DNA from: Vanrija pseudolonga
Lineage: Eukaryota > Basidiomycota > Tremellomycetes > Trichosporonales > Trichosporonaceae
Assembly: GCF_020906515.1 (NCBI RefSeq)
Contig: NC_085853.1
Coordinates: 558,001 to 622,000, forward strand
Direction of reading: 5' to 3'
Length of the DNA: 64,000 nucleotides
Positions within the stretch are counted from its first letter, which is position 1. Every line of letters begins with the position of its first letter. The position numbers and the translations under genes were made by a program. Of this stretch, positions 1-10,749 are shown piece by piece. The notes beneath the pieces were generated by a model that was not told the origin of the DNA, made no database searches, and saw only the letters and a list, made by a program, of their open reading frames with translations.

Positions 1-334
1 GCACGGGCAGCCCGGGCTCTGTGAGCTGCGGCTGTTGGGGCCAGGTGTAGCTTGGTTCTTGGGACATGTCGCGCAAGATGTTATGGTGTGTGGGGGGCTA
101 CAAGAGGGTGAGTGCGGGTGGCAAGAGAGTGAGTGGATGAGTGAGTGTATGAGAGATGAAGGAGAGCTCGCGAGCTTTCTCTCTCTCTTCTGGCCGTGGC
201 TTTCTCCCCCTCTCGTACTGACGTTCCTTTTCCCTTTCCTCCACCACTCACCCCCCAACAAAGACACCTTCCCCGTCGTCTCTGGCGCTCCAACTCCATC
301 TTGCCGTGATAACGTTCGCACCCCACAGCCCAAC
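1..334. other. Window edge, no gene seen
   Basis: No gene can be supported here. The second half (about 170-330) is C/T-rich and reads like the 5' leader of the gene starting at 335. Overlapping open frames on both strands look like GC-rich shadows. Confidence 0.5.
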
Positions 335-1060
335 ATGTCCCCCAGCCGACCGCGCGACACAGACGACGCAGACTTCGCCCCAGTGCCACTCAACTACGAC
401 GAGGTGCGCCGTCCCCATCGACCAAGCTGACCCCGATCGCTGATCGCCTGCAGCTGAACAGGCCCAAGACGGCGTCACAGCGGCGCGAGGTGGTTCGCGT
501 CCTATGGGAGCGGCATGTCCTCGCCGACCTGGATGAGGAGTCGCGCCGCCTTCCCCCGCCGAAGCGGGCACGCACCGGCGTGTCCACGATCCTGCCTGTA
601 CGCTCCGCGTTGCTGCCTCTGCCCTCCAAGCCGCAGCAGTCGAGCGTACGCCGTCCACCACCAATCCCCGGCCCGCCGCGGCCGCGCATTCCCTCCAAGT
701 CGCAGCTCCTCGCCGCGCGCGTGCGCACCGTGGGCTCCCGGCCCATCGCGCACCCCACCGCAGACGTCAACCTCGTCGTCCTCCCCTTCCCGCCCGATGT
801 AACCGCCGGCCAGCTGCACGGGTACCTCGACACCAAGATCGGGCGCGTCGTGCACTGCCGTCTGAGTGATGGCGTGGCGTGTGTCACCCTCGCTGCGAGG
901 GGCAAAGGCGCGATCGAGGCGTGCCGGATTTGTGGGTGGTAACTGAGCTCGGAGCTAACACCCGCCAGTGAACGACCTCGCGGTGGACGGGTGCCGCCTT
1001 AACGCATTCCCTGTTCACGCTGTGCGCTTCAACAGGCCCGAGGCGAGGCGGCAGTCGTAG
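335..1060 (+). CDS. Small basic protein with a possible RRM-like C-terminus
   Basis: Exons 335-403, 454-931 and 969-1060, joined by GT-AG introns of 50 and 37 bases, give 212 residues ending in a TAG stop. I do not recognise the family. The first ~125 residues are Arg/Pro-rich and probably disordered, with a basic patch PPPKRARTG that could be a nuclear signal. Residues about 129-205 (starting NLVVLPFPPDV, with GRVVHCRLSDGVACVTLA in the middle) have the strand/helix rhythm of a small RRM or calcipressin-like fold; this is inference from pattern only. The start is the first ATG after the C/T-rich leader and keeps the frame through both introns. The third exon is needed because the frame otherwise stops at 940. 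The product could be an uncharacterised RNA-binding protein. Confidence 0.6.
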
Positions 1061-1169
1061 AGCGGGGCTGTATGACTGAGAAATGTAATCAGATTGTTTG
1101 TCTGTTCTTCACGCCAAAAACATGACAAGTGCCACACCCAAGCACCAAAACGTAATCCAAAAGAATGAT

Positions 1170-1261
1170 TGACCACTGACAGGATCGAACTGCCGACCTT
1201 TGCATTACTGATAACCATCGAGTTATTAGTACAATGCTCTAACCAGCTGAGCTAAGCGGCC
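1170..1261 (-). tRNA. tRNA-Ile (anticodon AAU) with an 18-base intron
   Basis: On the minus strand the sequence folds as a cloverleaf: acceptor GGCCGCT pairs with AGTGGTC (two G-U pairs), discriminator A, a D-arm starting TAGCTCAGCTGG (A box), and a T-arm GGCAG/CTGTC around TTCGATC (B box). The anticodon stem TTGTA pairs with TGCAA only if an 18-base intron (1205-1222) just 3' of the anticodon loop is removed, leaving loop CTAATAA and anticodon AAT (1225-1227). Intron placement next to the loop is normal for eukaryotic nuclear tRNAs. The AAU anticodon would be edited to IAU to read AUU/AUC. Confidence 0.93.
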
Positions 1262-1968
1262 GAATTGTGCTGGAACACGAAAATGACGTCGGAATGTTGC
1301 ATATGAAGGCAGGGGAATAGGACGGGGAAAAAGGAGGTCGACGAGGGACGAGGAAGGTCGAGTTCTGGAGCCGTGTCTCACCAGAGATCGTCCATGCTGT
1401 AGCTGTAGCTAGGCGAACACTTGCCCTGCTCTAGTTGCCCATGTCCCAATGGCAGCATCGTGGCTCATACGCCGCTTGCGATGTTTACTCCAGCCAGAAG
1501 CCAGGCAGGCGGTCACCAAACGCGTGCGTGCACCTGGTGGCGTGATTGGCAGCAGTCAGACAACTTTCCAGTGTTTGTGGCGTCGGGCGCGTCGCGCAAT
1601 TGTTCCACAGGTCCGGGGTCAACAAGGCAGCGTGTGTCGCTCGACGCGGGGTGAAGGAAGCGCGGCGAACTTATGCACACCGTCGTAGTGTTCGCTGCCA
1701 ACGTGGTGCCCAACGCACCCAACGACATGCAGCAGCACCCAAGTAGTTAGCAGGAACAAGGCACGACATTACCAACTGCTTGCAGTGTTTGGGACCGCGG
1801 AATACGGATTCAAATATAGACGCGGTCTGCCCTAGATATTAGAACCGACGACTGACTGTGGGTGAACCCAACCGGCCGAGCCAGCCGGCCTTCCCCCCCT
1901 CGCTACCCCCCAACATCTGTATCCTGCCCTCGTCGTCTTCTCTCCCATCCACCCATCACAAAAACATC
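1262..1968. other. Intergenic, no gene seen
   Basis: About 700 bases between the tRNA and the DOT5-like gene. There is no convincing open frame, tRNA or repeat. The last ~100 bases are C/T-rich (leader of the next gene). Confidence 0.6.
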
Positions 1969-3149
1969 ATGCCCAAGGCCGAGTCCGCCCCCGCCACCCG
2001 CCGCTCGACGCGCATCTCCTCCAAGGCCGCTGGGCCCGCCGCCGCGCAGGTGAGTAGCAGCTCGCGATCTCGACTCGCTCAATGGCGTCATGTTGTTGCC
2101 TTCCCCCGCGCACGCGTTGTTTGTGATCACCGCGCGCGCGTCCAAGCCACGGGCGGCAGCCGGCTCAGCTCACTCACCCACTAACCCACGCATCCACTGA
2201 CACCGCCGCAGCCTCCCAAGGAGACCAAGGCGGCCGTCAAGAAGGCGCCGGCGCCGAAGAAGGAGGCCGCCGCGCCCAAGGCCAAGGAGCCCAAGGAGGA
2301 CAACAAGGCCGACGACAAGGACGCCGAGGCCAAGCCCGCTGCCCCCGTCAAGGCCCCCTCGTCCAAGGGCGCGCCGCTCAAGCTCGGCCAGGGCCTCCCC
2401 AAGATCAAGCTCGAGGACAACACGGGCGCCGAGGTCGACGTTAGCACCCTCGCGGCCGAGAAGGGTGTCGTCATCTTCCTCTACCCCAAGGTGAGTCGAG
2501 GAAGGTGGTGGTCGCGGTGGCGAGAGGTGTGGTGGCGTGGGGCAGCGCCCACGTGTTACACCTGCTCGTCGTGTTTGCGACGCTCACCTCGCCTTCCCCT
2601 GCCGCTCGACGCTCACGCCCCAGGCCGACACCCCCGGCTGCACCAACCAGGCCTGCGGCTACCGCGACGCGCACGACGAGATCGCCGAGCTCGGCTACGA
2701 CATCTACGGTCTGAGCAAGGACTCGCCTAGCGCGCAGCAGAAGGTGGGTAGTCGTCGACGAACATTTCTAACCCACCAGTGGATCAACAAGAAGGAGCTC
2801 AACTACAAGCTCCTCTGCGACCCCGACAGCCAGCTCATCAAGAAGTGAGTTGGCGCGTTTGGTGTGTGCTAACGGTCTGCAGGCTTGGCGCCTTCATCCC
2901 TCCCAAAAAGTAAGTCGCGCGGGTGGCACCATCCCATCTTTCACCCACACACGCTGACTCGCCAGCACCAAGCGCTCCCACTTCGTCTTCGAGAAGGGCA
3001 CCGGCAAGCTCATCGACATTGCCCTTGGTGTCAAGGCCGCCGAGGAGTCAGTTAGATCCGGCTTCCATTCCTACGTAGGTGAAGCCCTGCTGACCTCGCG
3101 CAGCCCCGCAAACACGCTCAAGTTCCTCAAGAACCACCACAAGGCGTAA
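1969..3149 (+). CDS. DOT5: Nuclear-type thiol peroxidase (BCP/PrxQ peroxiredoxin, Dot5-like)
   Basis: Seven exons (1969-2049, 2212-2490, 2624-2743, 2780-2844, 2883-2909, 2966-3046, 3104-3149) give 232 residues. The enzyme reduces peroxides with a peroxidatic cysteine. The motif ADTPGCTNQACGYRD puts the peroxidatic Cys at residue 126 and a second Cys five residues later (131), the atypical 2-Cys spacing of the BCP/PrxQ class. The core starts near residue 78 (PLKLGQGLPKIKLEDNTG). The first ~75 residues are Lys/Ala/Pro-rich with KKAPAPKKE-type clusters, as in yeast Dot5, which is nuclear; nuclear location here is inferred from that basic tail. The C-terminus (ANTLKFLKNHHKA) fits the family. All junctions keep frame, so the model is well supported, although exon 5 is only 27 bases. 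Confidence 0.92.
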
Positions 3150-5148
3150 ACGTGCTGCTGCTTCGTGCGCACCTGCTCGCTCGTCGTGCTTTCATGTCTG
3201 GTTTGGGCTGTTTCCATCTCGTGTCTGCCTCTTCGTTTCGTGTGATTGAATTGAATGCATTGGGTTGTTGGTTACAAGGTGTGCGCGGGTTGACTGACGC
3301 GGCGTGCCGCCCTCGTTGAGGCCGCAGACGGAGATATGGCGCGCTTTGCTTGGGCAACTGCTGCGCCGACTTCTCTGTACATTGCAGTGCCCTTAGCTTG
3401 CTGTGCCCACCCTGATGTGAGCTGTTGGCGACGCCCCGGCGTTTGTTGCGGCTGTGCCCTCCACGGCGGCGCAGTTGGATCCCGTGGCTCGTGACGACGC
3501 GGCGAGTGGGCGAAGCAGGCCTTCCATCGGGGTGTAGAGGCGCGGTTTGCACGATTGCATTCAGTCGGCGTCGTGGGATGATGGATGAGCGCGCTGTCGG
3601 CGAGAGGGAGCGGCGTCGATTGGTCTGGCATCCTGGCGGCGGCTCGAGAAGTTTTGCGCAGGCGTCACTGTCGGCCCCTGGATCCAACAAACACGGCGCT
3701 GGTTCACCTCCCGACTGTCAGTGGTGTGCACAACGAGCCGACACACGGCACACGACCCGTCACGCGAGGAGCAACGGCGACAACAAGCTGGATACATTGG
3801 AATTGGAGGTTTACAACGGTCAGTAGGTGTCAGACGCGAGCGTCAGCCATGTCAGATGGCGCCGGCACGACACGAGTCGGACGGCGCACACTGGGGAGGC
3901 GTGAGGGAGAGGATGGGGGCGTCGGATGGAGTCTCGGCAGCTCGATAGGCAACGCGCGCGCGGGGGCGAAAACTTGCACTGTGATCTTTACGCTGTCAGC
4001 GGTCGTCCCAACGTTCGCAAGAAGAGGGTGGGAGAGGAGGTTTCAGCAGTATTTATAAGGTAGCGTGGGTTTTTCAGCAGAGAACCAAGGTTCCTCAAGC
4101 CAAATGCACTCTGGTCATCTTTGATGTGGAAGGGAGGGGGCGGAGAAGAGAAGAGAGAAAGTTGTGCTCACCAGATGCATTGTGTCGGAGTTTGTACCGG
4201 ACTACGGCAGTGGAGGGGGGTGCAAGAAAGAGGAGAGGGGGGGAACGTCGATCAGAAAGCCCTCCCGAGCCCACGGCGCGGCCTCGCCCTTCCCACAGGG
4301 GGTCGGGCTCGTCCTCGCCGCCAGCTTCTTCGATGAGACGTCGCGGGAGCGACGCTCGGGGTCCTCTGTAAGAGAGCCGGGAGGGGGCTAGATCATCGCC
4401 TCGACGTGGAAAATGTGGCTAGTATGAACTAGCGAGAATGAGACGTATACTGTAGAGAGATCCTACTGAGTATAGACACATGAAGAAAACAACACTGGAT
4501 GCGCCGTTGTGGGTATTATATACACTGTGCCAGCGACCGCCGGTGCGAGCGCCCGGCGTTTCAAAATTTCGGTAACGCCGCAGGTTGGCGCGGCTACGGT
4601 GAGGATTTGCTGGTGGAGGTTGTCCAGTGAGGGGCGGGGTGCGAGAGTGCAGGCAGGCTCGCACCAGTCTCATTCGCACCGACGGTCTGGCTAGTCTGCA
4701 TGCGGCGACGGTCAGCCACGGCGCGGCGTCGACCCCGCTGCAACGGGGAATGGTGGCTGAATGCTACTGCATGCGTGCGAGAGTGCGGGGGAGGAGTGCG
4801 AGCTGCTGACAGTGGTCATGACGCATCCGGCGGCGTGACTGACTTCTTGACTCATTCGGTGTCATGACCAGGCAAGTCATCTGCCTGTATGCAGCACAAG
4901 CACAGTCACGACTGACACCCCCCGTGACCGTGCTATCCCTATCATGGTGACAGGCGCATCACCGATAGCAGCAGCCAGCGATAACGGATGCGACGGGGTG
5001 ACGAGCAAATTTGATAGTGGCGCATGGCGCCGAGCTCGCACCTCGCCCCGGTCTACGCCGGTGCGAAGGGGCGAGGTGGGTGCGGGTGCGGGGCTGGTGC
5101 GAGGAGCAGGCGCGATATGGTTTCTGGAGGTGCGAGCGACGCGACTGA
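3150..5148. other. Gene-free stretch before the tandem repeat
   Basis: About 2 kb with many short overlapping frames but no domain, spliceable series or RNA gene I can support. Small AT-rich spots (around 4050 TATTTATAAGG and 4513 ATTATATACAC) could be promoter-like but have no gene after them. Confidence 0.5.
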
Positions 5149-5816
5149 TATCACACGCCAAGCGCATGTGATATGGCATGTGGACGCTTGGCCAACCCTC
5201 CAGCGGTGATGCCATGGCGTTGCCAAGCTCGCACGGTCGGTGCGAGTGCGAGAGCGAGGTAGATATCCCAGATGACAGCGACGCAGCCGAGCTTGGCGAC
5301 GCTTATCACATCGAGCACAAAGGCTTGGGATATCATGTGTACAGCGCGCACGAGGAGACGTTGAGAGCGACGCTGCCAAGGCGACATGGTGCGAACGGTG
5401 CGAGCCGGTCGAGATCTCCAGATGTGCGAGGCATTCTGGGTTGACTGCTCTTATCACATCGCGGGCAGAAAGCGCAGACTAATAGTATCGTTGCCGAGCC
5501 AGCCGCGTATTGTTGCCAAGATATCACGGTGCGAGTGAGGGCGAGGTGCGGGAGATATCCAGATGCTGGTGCAGGTGTCTGCACTTATCACATCGCGGGC
5601 AAGCAGCACTGGGTCATCTGGTATCTCGTGACGAGATTGACATGAGCTTGTCGGTCAGTCACGATGCCAAGGTAGCGTGTCGTGCGTGAGCCGAGGGGCG
5701 AGGTGAGATACCCACGGGCCGAGGCATTCGTCACACAAGGCTTATCATATCGCGGGTGAGGACCACCCCTCCTATCGCCATGCCGGCCGGCACGACCGAA
5801 CCATGACGCTGCCAAG
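5149..5816. repeat. Degenerate tandem repeat, period about 147 bp
   Basis: Three short anchors recur in fixed order. TGCCAAG is at 5221, 5374, 5514, 5665 and 5810 (spacings 153, 140, 151, 145). A GAGATATCCCAGATG-like word is near 5261, 5411, 5552 and 5705. TATCACATCG-like words are near 5149, 5304, 5452, 5586 and 5743. Between anchors the units share GGTGCGAG/GCGAGGT words but have diverged strongly. The array lies just past the 3' end of the acetolactate decarboxylase gene. No coding frame runs through it. The period is close to the DNA length wrapped on one nucleosome. Confidence 0.8.
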
Positions 5817-5887
5817 AGCCAGCTGTGTGACGTCGCTCATATCTCGCTTTGCTACATGCACTCCATCTACTTCTTCTAGTTCTACAT

Positions 5888-6739
5888 CTATGCAAACACA
5901 GCCTCCTCGTACTCGTCAAAGATGGGCACCTCAACCGCGTACCGCAGCACCTTCGCAACCTGGATGGTAACGTTGCCGACACTGGCAAACTCGAGCACGT
6001 GGCCCGCGACGGTGCGGTCGTCAGACACAAAGTGGAGGTGGTCGCCGGCGGCGTTGATCTCGGCCGCGTACTTGGGCGTGCGGAAGCCGACCATCGTGCC
6101 GCTGATGTTGGTGTGGTTGAACTCTGTCTGCCTAGCGACGACAGCAGCGATAGGCTCGAGCGTGGCGTTCTGGCCGCCGGGGGCGCGGATACGCAGGTTC
6201 CACACCCCGTCGAGGCGGTAGCTCGCGAAGTGGTTGGTGAGGTTACCCTTGGTGTACCAGCTTGGCAGGCGTGCCGTGAAGTCGGAGAAGTTGGCGATGG
6301 CGCCGGTACCGTGGCTCTCGGGCACAAAGCGCGTCACCGCCGCGAACGGCGTCTGCGTCGTGTTCGGGTTCGGCACAGCCACCTTGCCGTCCGCGGTCGC
6401 GCGGTACGCCACCCCGTCCAGCACGACCATCTCGCCGTCGATGCGCTGCCACGTGCCCAGGCCAAAGTCGCCGTGCTGCAGCACGTTGGACAGCAGCGTG
6501 CCGTTGGTGGCCACGCCGGCGGACAGGGCGGCAATGTGCGAGTACTGCGTGATTTCGTTGGCGGGGATCGTGGTGTTGCGCCAGCCGCCGCGGCCACCCT
6601 TGCCGGAGCCTTTGCCGCCGCCATATGTGGTCGTGTTGGCGCCATGGGCAGTGCCGTTCTTGCCGTCGTACCCGCGCGCAATGGGCCCCGCGGCGGCGGA
6701 AGAGACGAGCGCAGTGAGGACGACGAGGGAGAGCTTCAT
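5888..6739 (-). CDS. Secreted alpha-acetolactate decarboxylase
   Basis: Single exon, 283 residues. The enzyme converts acetolactate to acetoin in the butanediol pathway. Visible family motifs are GTWQRIDGEMVVLDG (Glu103, equivalent to an active-site Glu), TPFAAVTRF, YRLDG (Arg175), GTMVGFRTPKYAAEINAAG and DHLHFVSDDRTVAGHVLEF, whose His234, His236 and His247 match the three zinc ligands of the bacterial enzyme. Residues 1-17 (MKLSLVVLTALVSSAAA) are a clear signal peptide. They are followed by a Gly/Thr/Asn-rich linker with several N-glycosylation sequons (NGT, NTT, NHT), so export is likely. The bacterial form is usually cytosolic or a simple secreted protein. The lack of introns, in a window where almost every gene is split, fits acquisition from bacteria, but that is inference. 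Confidence 0.9.
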   Translation of the reverse strand: MKLSLVVLTALVSSAAAGPIARGYDGKNGTAHGANTTTYGGGKGSGKGGRGGWRNTTIPANEITQYSHIAALSAGVATNGTLLSNVLQHGDFGLGTWQRIDGEMVVLDGVAYRATADGKVAVPNPNTTQTPFAAVTRFVPESHGTGAIANFSDFTARLPSWYTKGNLTNHFASYRLDGVWNLRIRAPGGQNATLEPIAAVVARQTEFNHTNISGTMVGFRTPKYAAEINAAGDHLHFVSDDRTVAGHVLEFASVGNVTIQVAKVLRYAVEVPIFDEYEEAVFA

Positions 6740-7907
6740 GGTGTGTGAGTGTCGGTGTGGGTTGGATTGGCTGGCTGCCGTCAGTCAGCTTAAGTACATG
6801 ACTTCTGCAGGGTCGTGCCGAGCTGTGCTGAGCCGAGCCCGCCGGCAAGAGAAAAGTCGCAGCACCACCGCTGCCGACGACGACGACGTAAGTGGACGGT
6901 CTTGCTGCGACCTCGGCCCGCTTGGCGCCGTCAGCGTCGTAGCGGAGCAGGCACGTGCATGCCGACGGCGAAGGCAGAGCGGGAAACCCGAGGCCGGACG
7001 GACGGAGAAAGCTGCGCCGTGCGTGCGCAACTCAAGCTCCAAGCTTATCGAGGAGTGGGGGAGCGGCGGGTGGAGGAGGTGGAGGTGGCGCCTCGGCTCG
7101 TCGTCGTCTCGTGGTCAATCACCGCATCCCATGTTCTGGAAGCGAGGCGGCCCTGCGCAGAGCGGTGCAGCGAGTGTCGGTGACGCACCGGCGGCGGCGG
7201 AGCAGAGCCGACAGCAGCAGCCGACAACATCGTCAGCTGTGCGTGCGCTTGCTGCGTCAGTGCATCTGTGCGTGCGTGCGTGAATCTGAAGAAAAAGTAA
7301 AAGTGGGCACGCCGATGCAAGCTCCACCCCGCCCCCTGCCGCCACATAGAGTTTGGGGTGGTGGTGCAGGCACAGAACATTCCGCGGCGGCTGGGGCGGC
7401 TGGGGCCGCCATGCGTGCTCTGCTGCTGCTGTAGGCGCAGCTGCTGGTCAGAGGTGAGTAATGCATGGTGTGCGGAGATGGGCTGGGCCTGGGGACCTGG
7501 CGATGATCGTCTTGGCGCCGCTGGGTATGCTGCGGGTGCACTGCTGCAGCGCTGTCAGGTGCCACTTGTGGCCACATGATGACGACGGCTCGATTCAAGG
7601 ACGTAGATTTATCGGCCGAGCGCGGCTGTCGCTTGTCGATGATTAGAGCGCCGTGATGCTTGCGACGAGCCGACTAGTGTATCGCAGCATGGTTTCGCGG
7701 GACGCATCTCACCGTAGTCTTGTTGATGCCACCTGCCCACACCCCCGGCTCGGTCGCACGCTGCGCTCGCTGCGCTCGCGCCCTCGCGGCGCCCTCGCTA
7801 TCATCGGATATCATAAGTCATCTCCCCGCAGGGATATACAAGCCCGCGCCATACTCGCCGGGATGTGTTGTCTACGCCGCCGACGTCGGTGTCGCTCAAG
7901 ACTCTAT
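6740..7907. other. Intergenic, promoter side of the decarboxylase gene
   Basis: About 1.2 kb between two minus-strand genes. No gene is supported. The right end carries the 3' flank of clathrin light chain, including the word CTCGCTGCGCTC at 7766-7777 that recurs elsewhere in the window. Confidence 0.5.
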
Positions 7908-9026
7908 CTAGAAGCCCGCGGCGCCGGGCGCCTTGTCGCCCTCGCGCCTCAGGTTGAGGAGCGTCTCCTTCATGCGCGCGAGGTCCGAGCCTCCTGGGAC
8001 GGCGGGGCGAATAGTCTTGGACTCTGGCGGGTTAGCGTTGTCCATCGAGCCCCACCCACGAGAGTTCTCGAGACCAATCAAGTCGGTGATGCGCTCCCAC
8101 GTCGTGCCCTTTGCAATGTCGTCCTTGAGCTGCTCGACAAACTTGGCCTCGTTCTCCTTGTTCTCGCGAATGTTCTTCTCCTTCTCCTTGTTGTAGTCCT
8201 CGTAGAACTGGTCAATGGCCTTCTCGGCCTTGTTGGCCATCTCGTCCCGCTTGACCTTGTCGGCCTCGTTGCGTCGCTTGATCTCCTCGGCCTGGCGCTC
8301 GCGCCATGCGCGGATCGGCTCAGTGTCCTCCTCGGTCTCGGGGAGCGTGTTGGCGAACTGGGGAGGAGGGAGGATGCTCTGTGCCGAGCGGGGCTGCGGG
8401 GCCGCCGTAGGGGGGTAGGGCGACGAGCCGTAGGGTTGCGACGAGAGGGCGTTGAAGACGGGTTTGGGGGCGGTCTGCAGCGGGTTAGCCGGGCTCGGGT
8501 TGGCTGGCCAAGGCCGCAGAGGTAGCTGGCGTGGGTCGGCGAGAGCTGGGCCGTGGGCACTGCCATCGGCTCACCCCCTCACACCGTACCAGCTCCCCCT
8601 TCGCGCTCGCTCCGCTCGCGCAAACTCACAGCACCGGCACCGCCAATGTCCTCCGACAGGTCGGGGAAGCTCGCCTCAAACTTCTCGCGCTCAATGTCCT
8701 CGCCGAGCCCCGAGGCGCCAGTCACGCGGACCTCGGTGTGCACCTCCTCGACGAGGGAGGGGAAGGCGTCGATGCCTGATGGCTTGGGCGGGGAGGGGAC
8801 CGGGGCCGGGGCGGCATCTGGGTGGGTCAGTGAGTTCCTCGCTCTACTACCCACCGAGGTCGGGGAAGGCGTCGATGCCGGACGGCGCGGAGGGCACCGA
8901 GCCGGACGCGAAGAGGTCGGCGTCCTCGCCTGTAGGTGGTTAGCTTGTGAAGGACGGGAAGCAGCTCCACGCACCGAGGATGGCCTTCTCGCGAGCGAGG
9001 AAGTCGGCAGTAGGGTCGTCTGACAT
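7908..9026 (-). CDS. CLC1: Clathrin light chain
   Basis: Four exons read right to left (8975-9026, 8855-8929, 8630-8817, 7908-8474) give 293 residues. The protein binds clathrin heavy chain on coated vesicles at the plasma membrane and trans-Golgi/endosomes. The N-terminal half is acidic with repeated GIDAFP segments (SGIDAFPDL, SGIDAFPSL). The region DTEPIRAWRERQAEEIKRRNEADKVK... is the conserved heavy-chain-binding helix. Then comes a charged coiled coil (NKAEKAIDQFYEDYNKEKEKN) and TWERITDLIGLENSR near the C-terminus, all hallmarks of the family. The gene is convergent with nothing on its 3' side. It is divergent with the acidic protein at 9280 across ~250 bases, which may act as a shared promoter. 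Confidence 0.93.
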
Positions 9027-9279
9027 GATTGCTTGAGAGTGCTGTCGTGTCAAGAAGTCAAGTGTCAATGTTGGCAGTTGTCATCGACGACATCGACGAC
9101 ATGGACAACGCAGTGCCAGTGACGCGGCGGACTCAGGGTAGTGGGTTCCACGTGGAAATGATTCCGAGAGGCCGCAGTGTGGCAATTGGCCTGGTTGTGC
9201 GCGTCACTTCACGCGCGGTGGAGGTGGGACATGACGCCGCCAACTGTTGACATTGCCTTCTTCCTCACGCATACTCGCC

Positions 9280-10689
9280 ATGGCCAACACAAAGGGCAAG
9301 GGCAAGGCCGAACAGACTCCAGCGGTACGGTACCAGCCCGAGCTGTGGCAGAACACCATCGACGCGGCGGTCCAGAACGGGCTGGGTGGGTACAAAGGCC
9401 TTCGGACACTAACCCAGCAGTGGACATTGCCCTCTTGACGATCAGCACGCTACTCGACGCGCACTATCTGCCATCTCCGTAAGCTCCCCCCTCCCACCTC
9501 CCTTGCTCACACACGTCAAAGCCACAACGCCCAGCTCCTCATCTACCTCGCCGTAACATCCACACCGTCCACGACCGCGCCGTCACCGCTGCAAATCCTG
9601 CACCACCTGCGTGACTTGCACCCGGCGCGCGACGTCGCAGGCCTGATACCGCACATTGTGCCGCGGCGCGAGCGCATCAAGAGAGGTCACGACGCGCTTC
9701 CGCCGTGGTTTTTGTGGATCTTGAAGGACGCCGGGAGCCCAGTCAAGGGCAGGATACGCGGCGTGCTCTCCCCGCTCGAGCGGAGCGTCGAGAAGGCCGT
9801 TCGCGGATGCGCCGAGGAGGGCGTGTGGGAGATGCTTTGGGAGGAGGCGGAGGCGGAGGAGAGCCAGGAGGAGGAGGAGGATGACGACGAGGAGGAAGAG
9901 GAAGAGGAAGAGGAAGAGGAAGAGGAGGAGGAGGAGACGGGCGCGAGGAGGAGACGACTCCGCCCCGGCGCGTGGGACGTGCTCGACTTCCTCGTCGCCC
10001 TCTGGACTCAAGAAGCGGACAGCAAGCCGACCCTCTTCCTACAGCAGCTGAAGAAGCCCTACGCGGACAGGCTAGCCGACGACGCGAGTGCGCCGCTTGC
10101 CGTAGTCCGCGCGGCGTTCGGGCTCGCCAAGGCCAAGGGCAAGGCCGCGCCACCAGCGCCAACCACCATGGCCGACACGCTCCGCCAGCGCCGCCTCGCC
10201 GCCCAGCTCATCACCCTGCTGTTCTCCGCTACAGCCTCGCCGTCAGCGTTCCTCCCGTCCGCCCTCCGCTCGGGCCTGCTCCAGCTCATGCGCCACGCGC
10301 CAGCCGACCAGCTTCGCCTCTTCCTCTCTGTGGCGGGCAGCAACGCGCACTGGCGCGAAATGGCACATGTGCTCTCGCATGCTGTCGAGGACGCGGCTGG
10401 CGTTCGCAACGCGCCCGAGAGAGAGAGAGTGCGCCGGTTCGCGCCGGGCGAGCTCGGCGCCCCGGACGTCACGTACGCGCTTGATCTCGCAGTCTTGCCG
10501 CCTGCTAGCGCCGAGGGCAAGGCGCGCATCGCGGTGCTCAAATCCGCGCTGTTGATGCTGCTCCTCACGCACGGCGAGGACTCGCCCGCCTGGGCGCTGG
10601 TCAAGGACGAGGACTTTGTCGGCACCGCTGCGAATGGCGACGTGGCGCTCGCTGCTGTCCTCCGTCTGGCCGCGCGCAAGGTCGCCTAA
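9280..10689 (+). CDS. Unknown protein with a long glutamate tract
   Basis: Exons 9280-9385, 9421-9478 and 9522-10689 give about 443 residues. The second acceptor has a NAGNAG ambiguity (CCCAGCAG), so one residue is uncertain; the third exon uses an AAG acceptor. I do not recognise the family. The N-terminus (YQPELWQNTIDAAVQNGL, then helical LLTISTLLDAHYLPSPHNAQLLIYLAV) looks like an alpha-helical repeat. A block of ~30 Glu/Asp residues at 9850-9945 splits it from a second helical region (GAWDVLDFLVALW..., LFLSVAGSNAHWREMAHVLSHAVEDAAG). The overall impression is a helical scaffold with an acidic linker, perhaps a nucleolar or chromatin factor; this is only a guess. It converges on TRP1, with stops 60 bases apart. 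Confidence 0.7.
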
Positions 10690-10749
10690 GGCGCGCCGCC
10701 GCCTAATTGTATCATCCCTGTATGTATGCATGTTCACCATCTACTGCTA

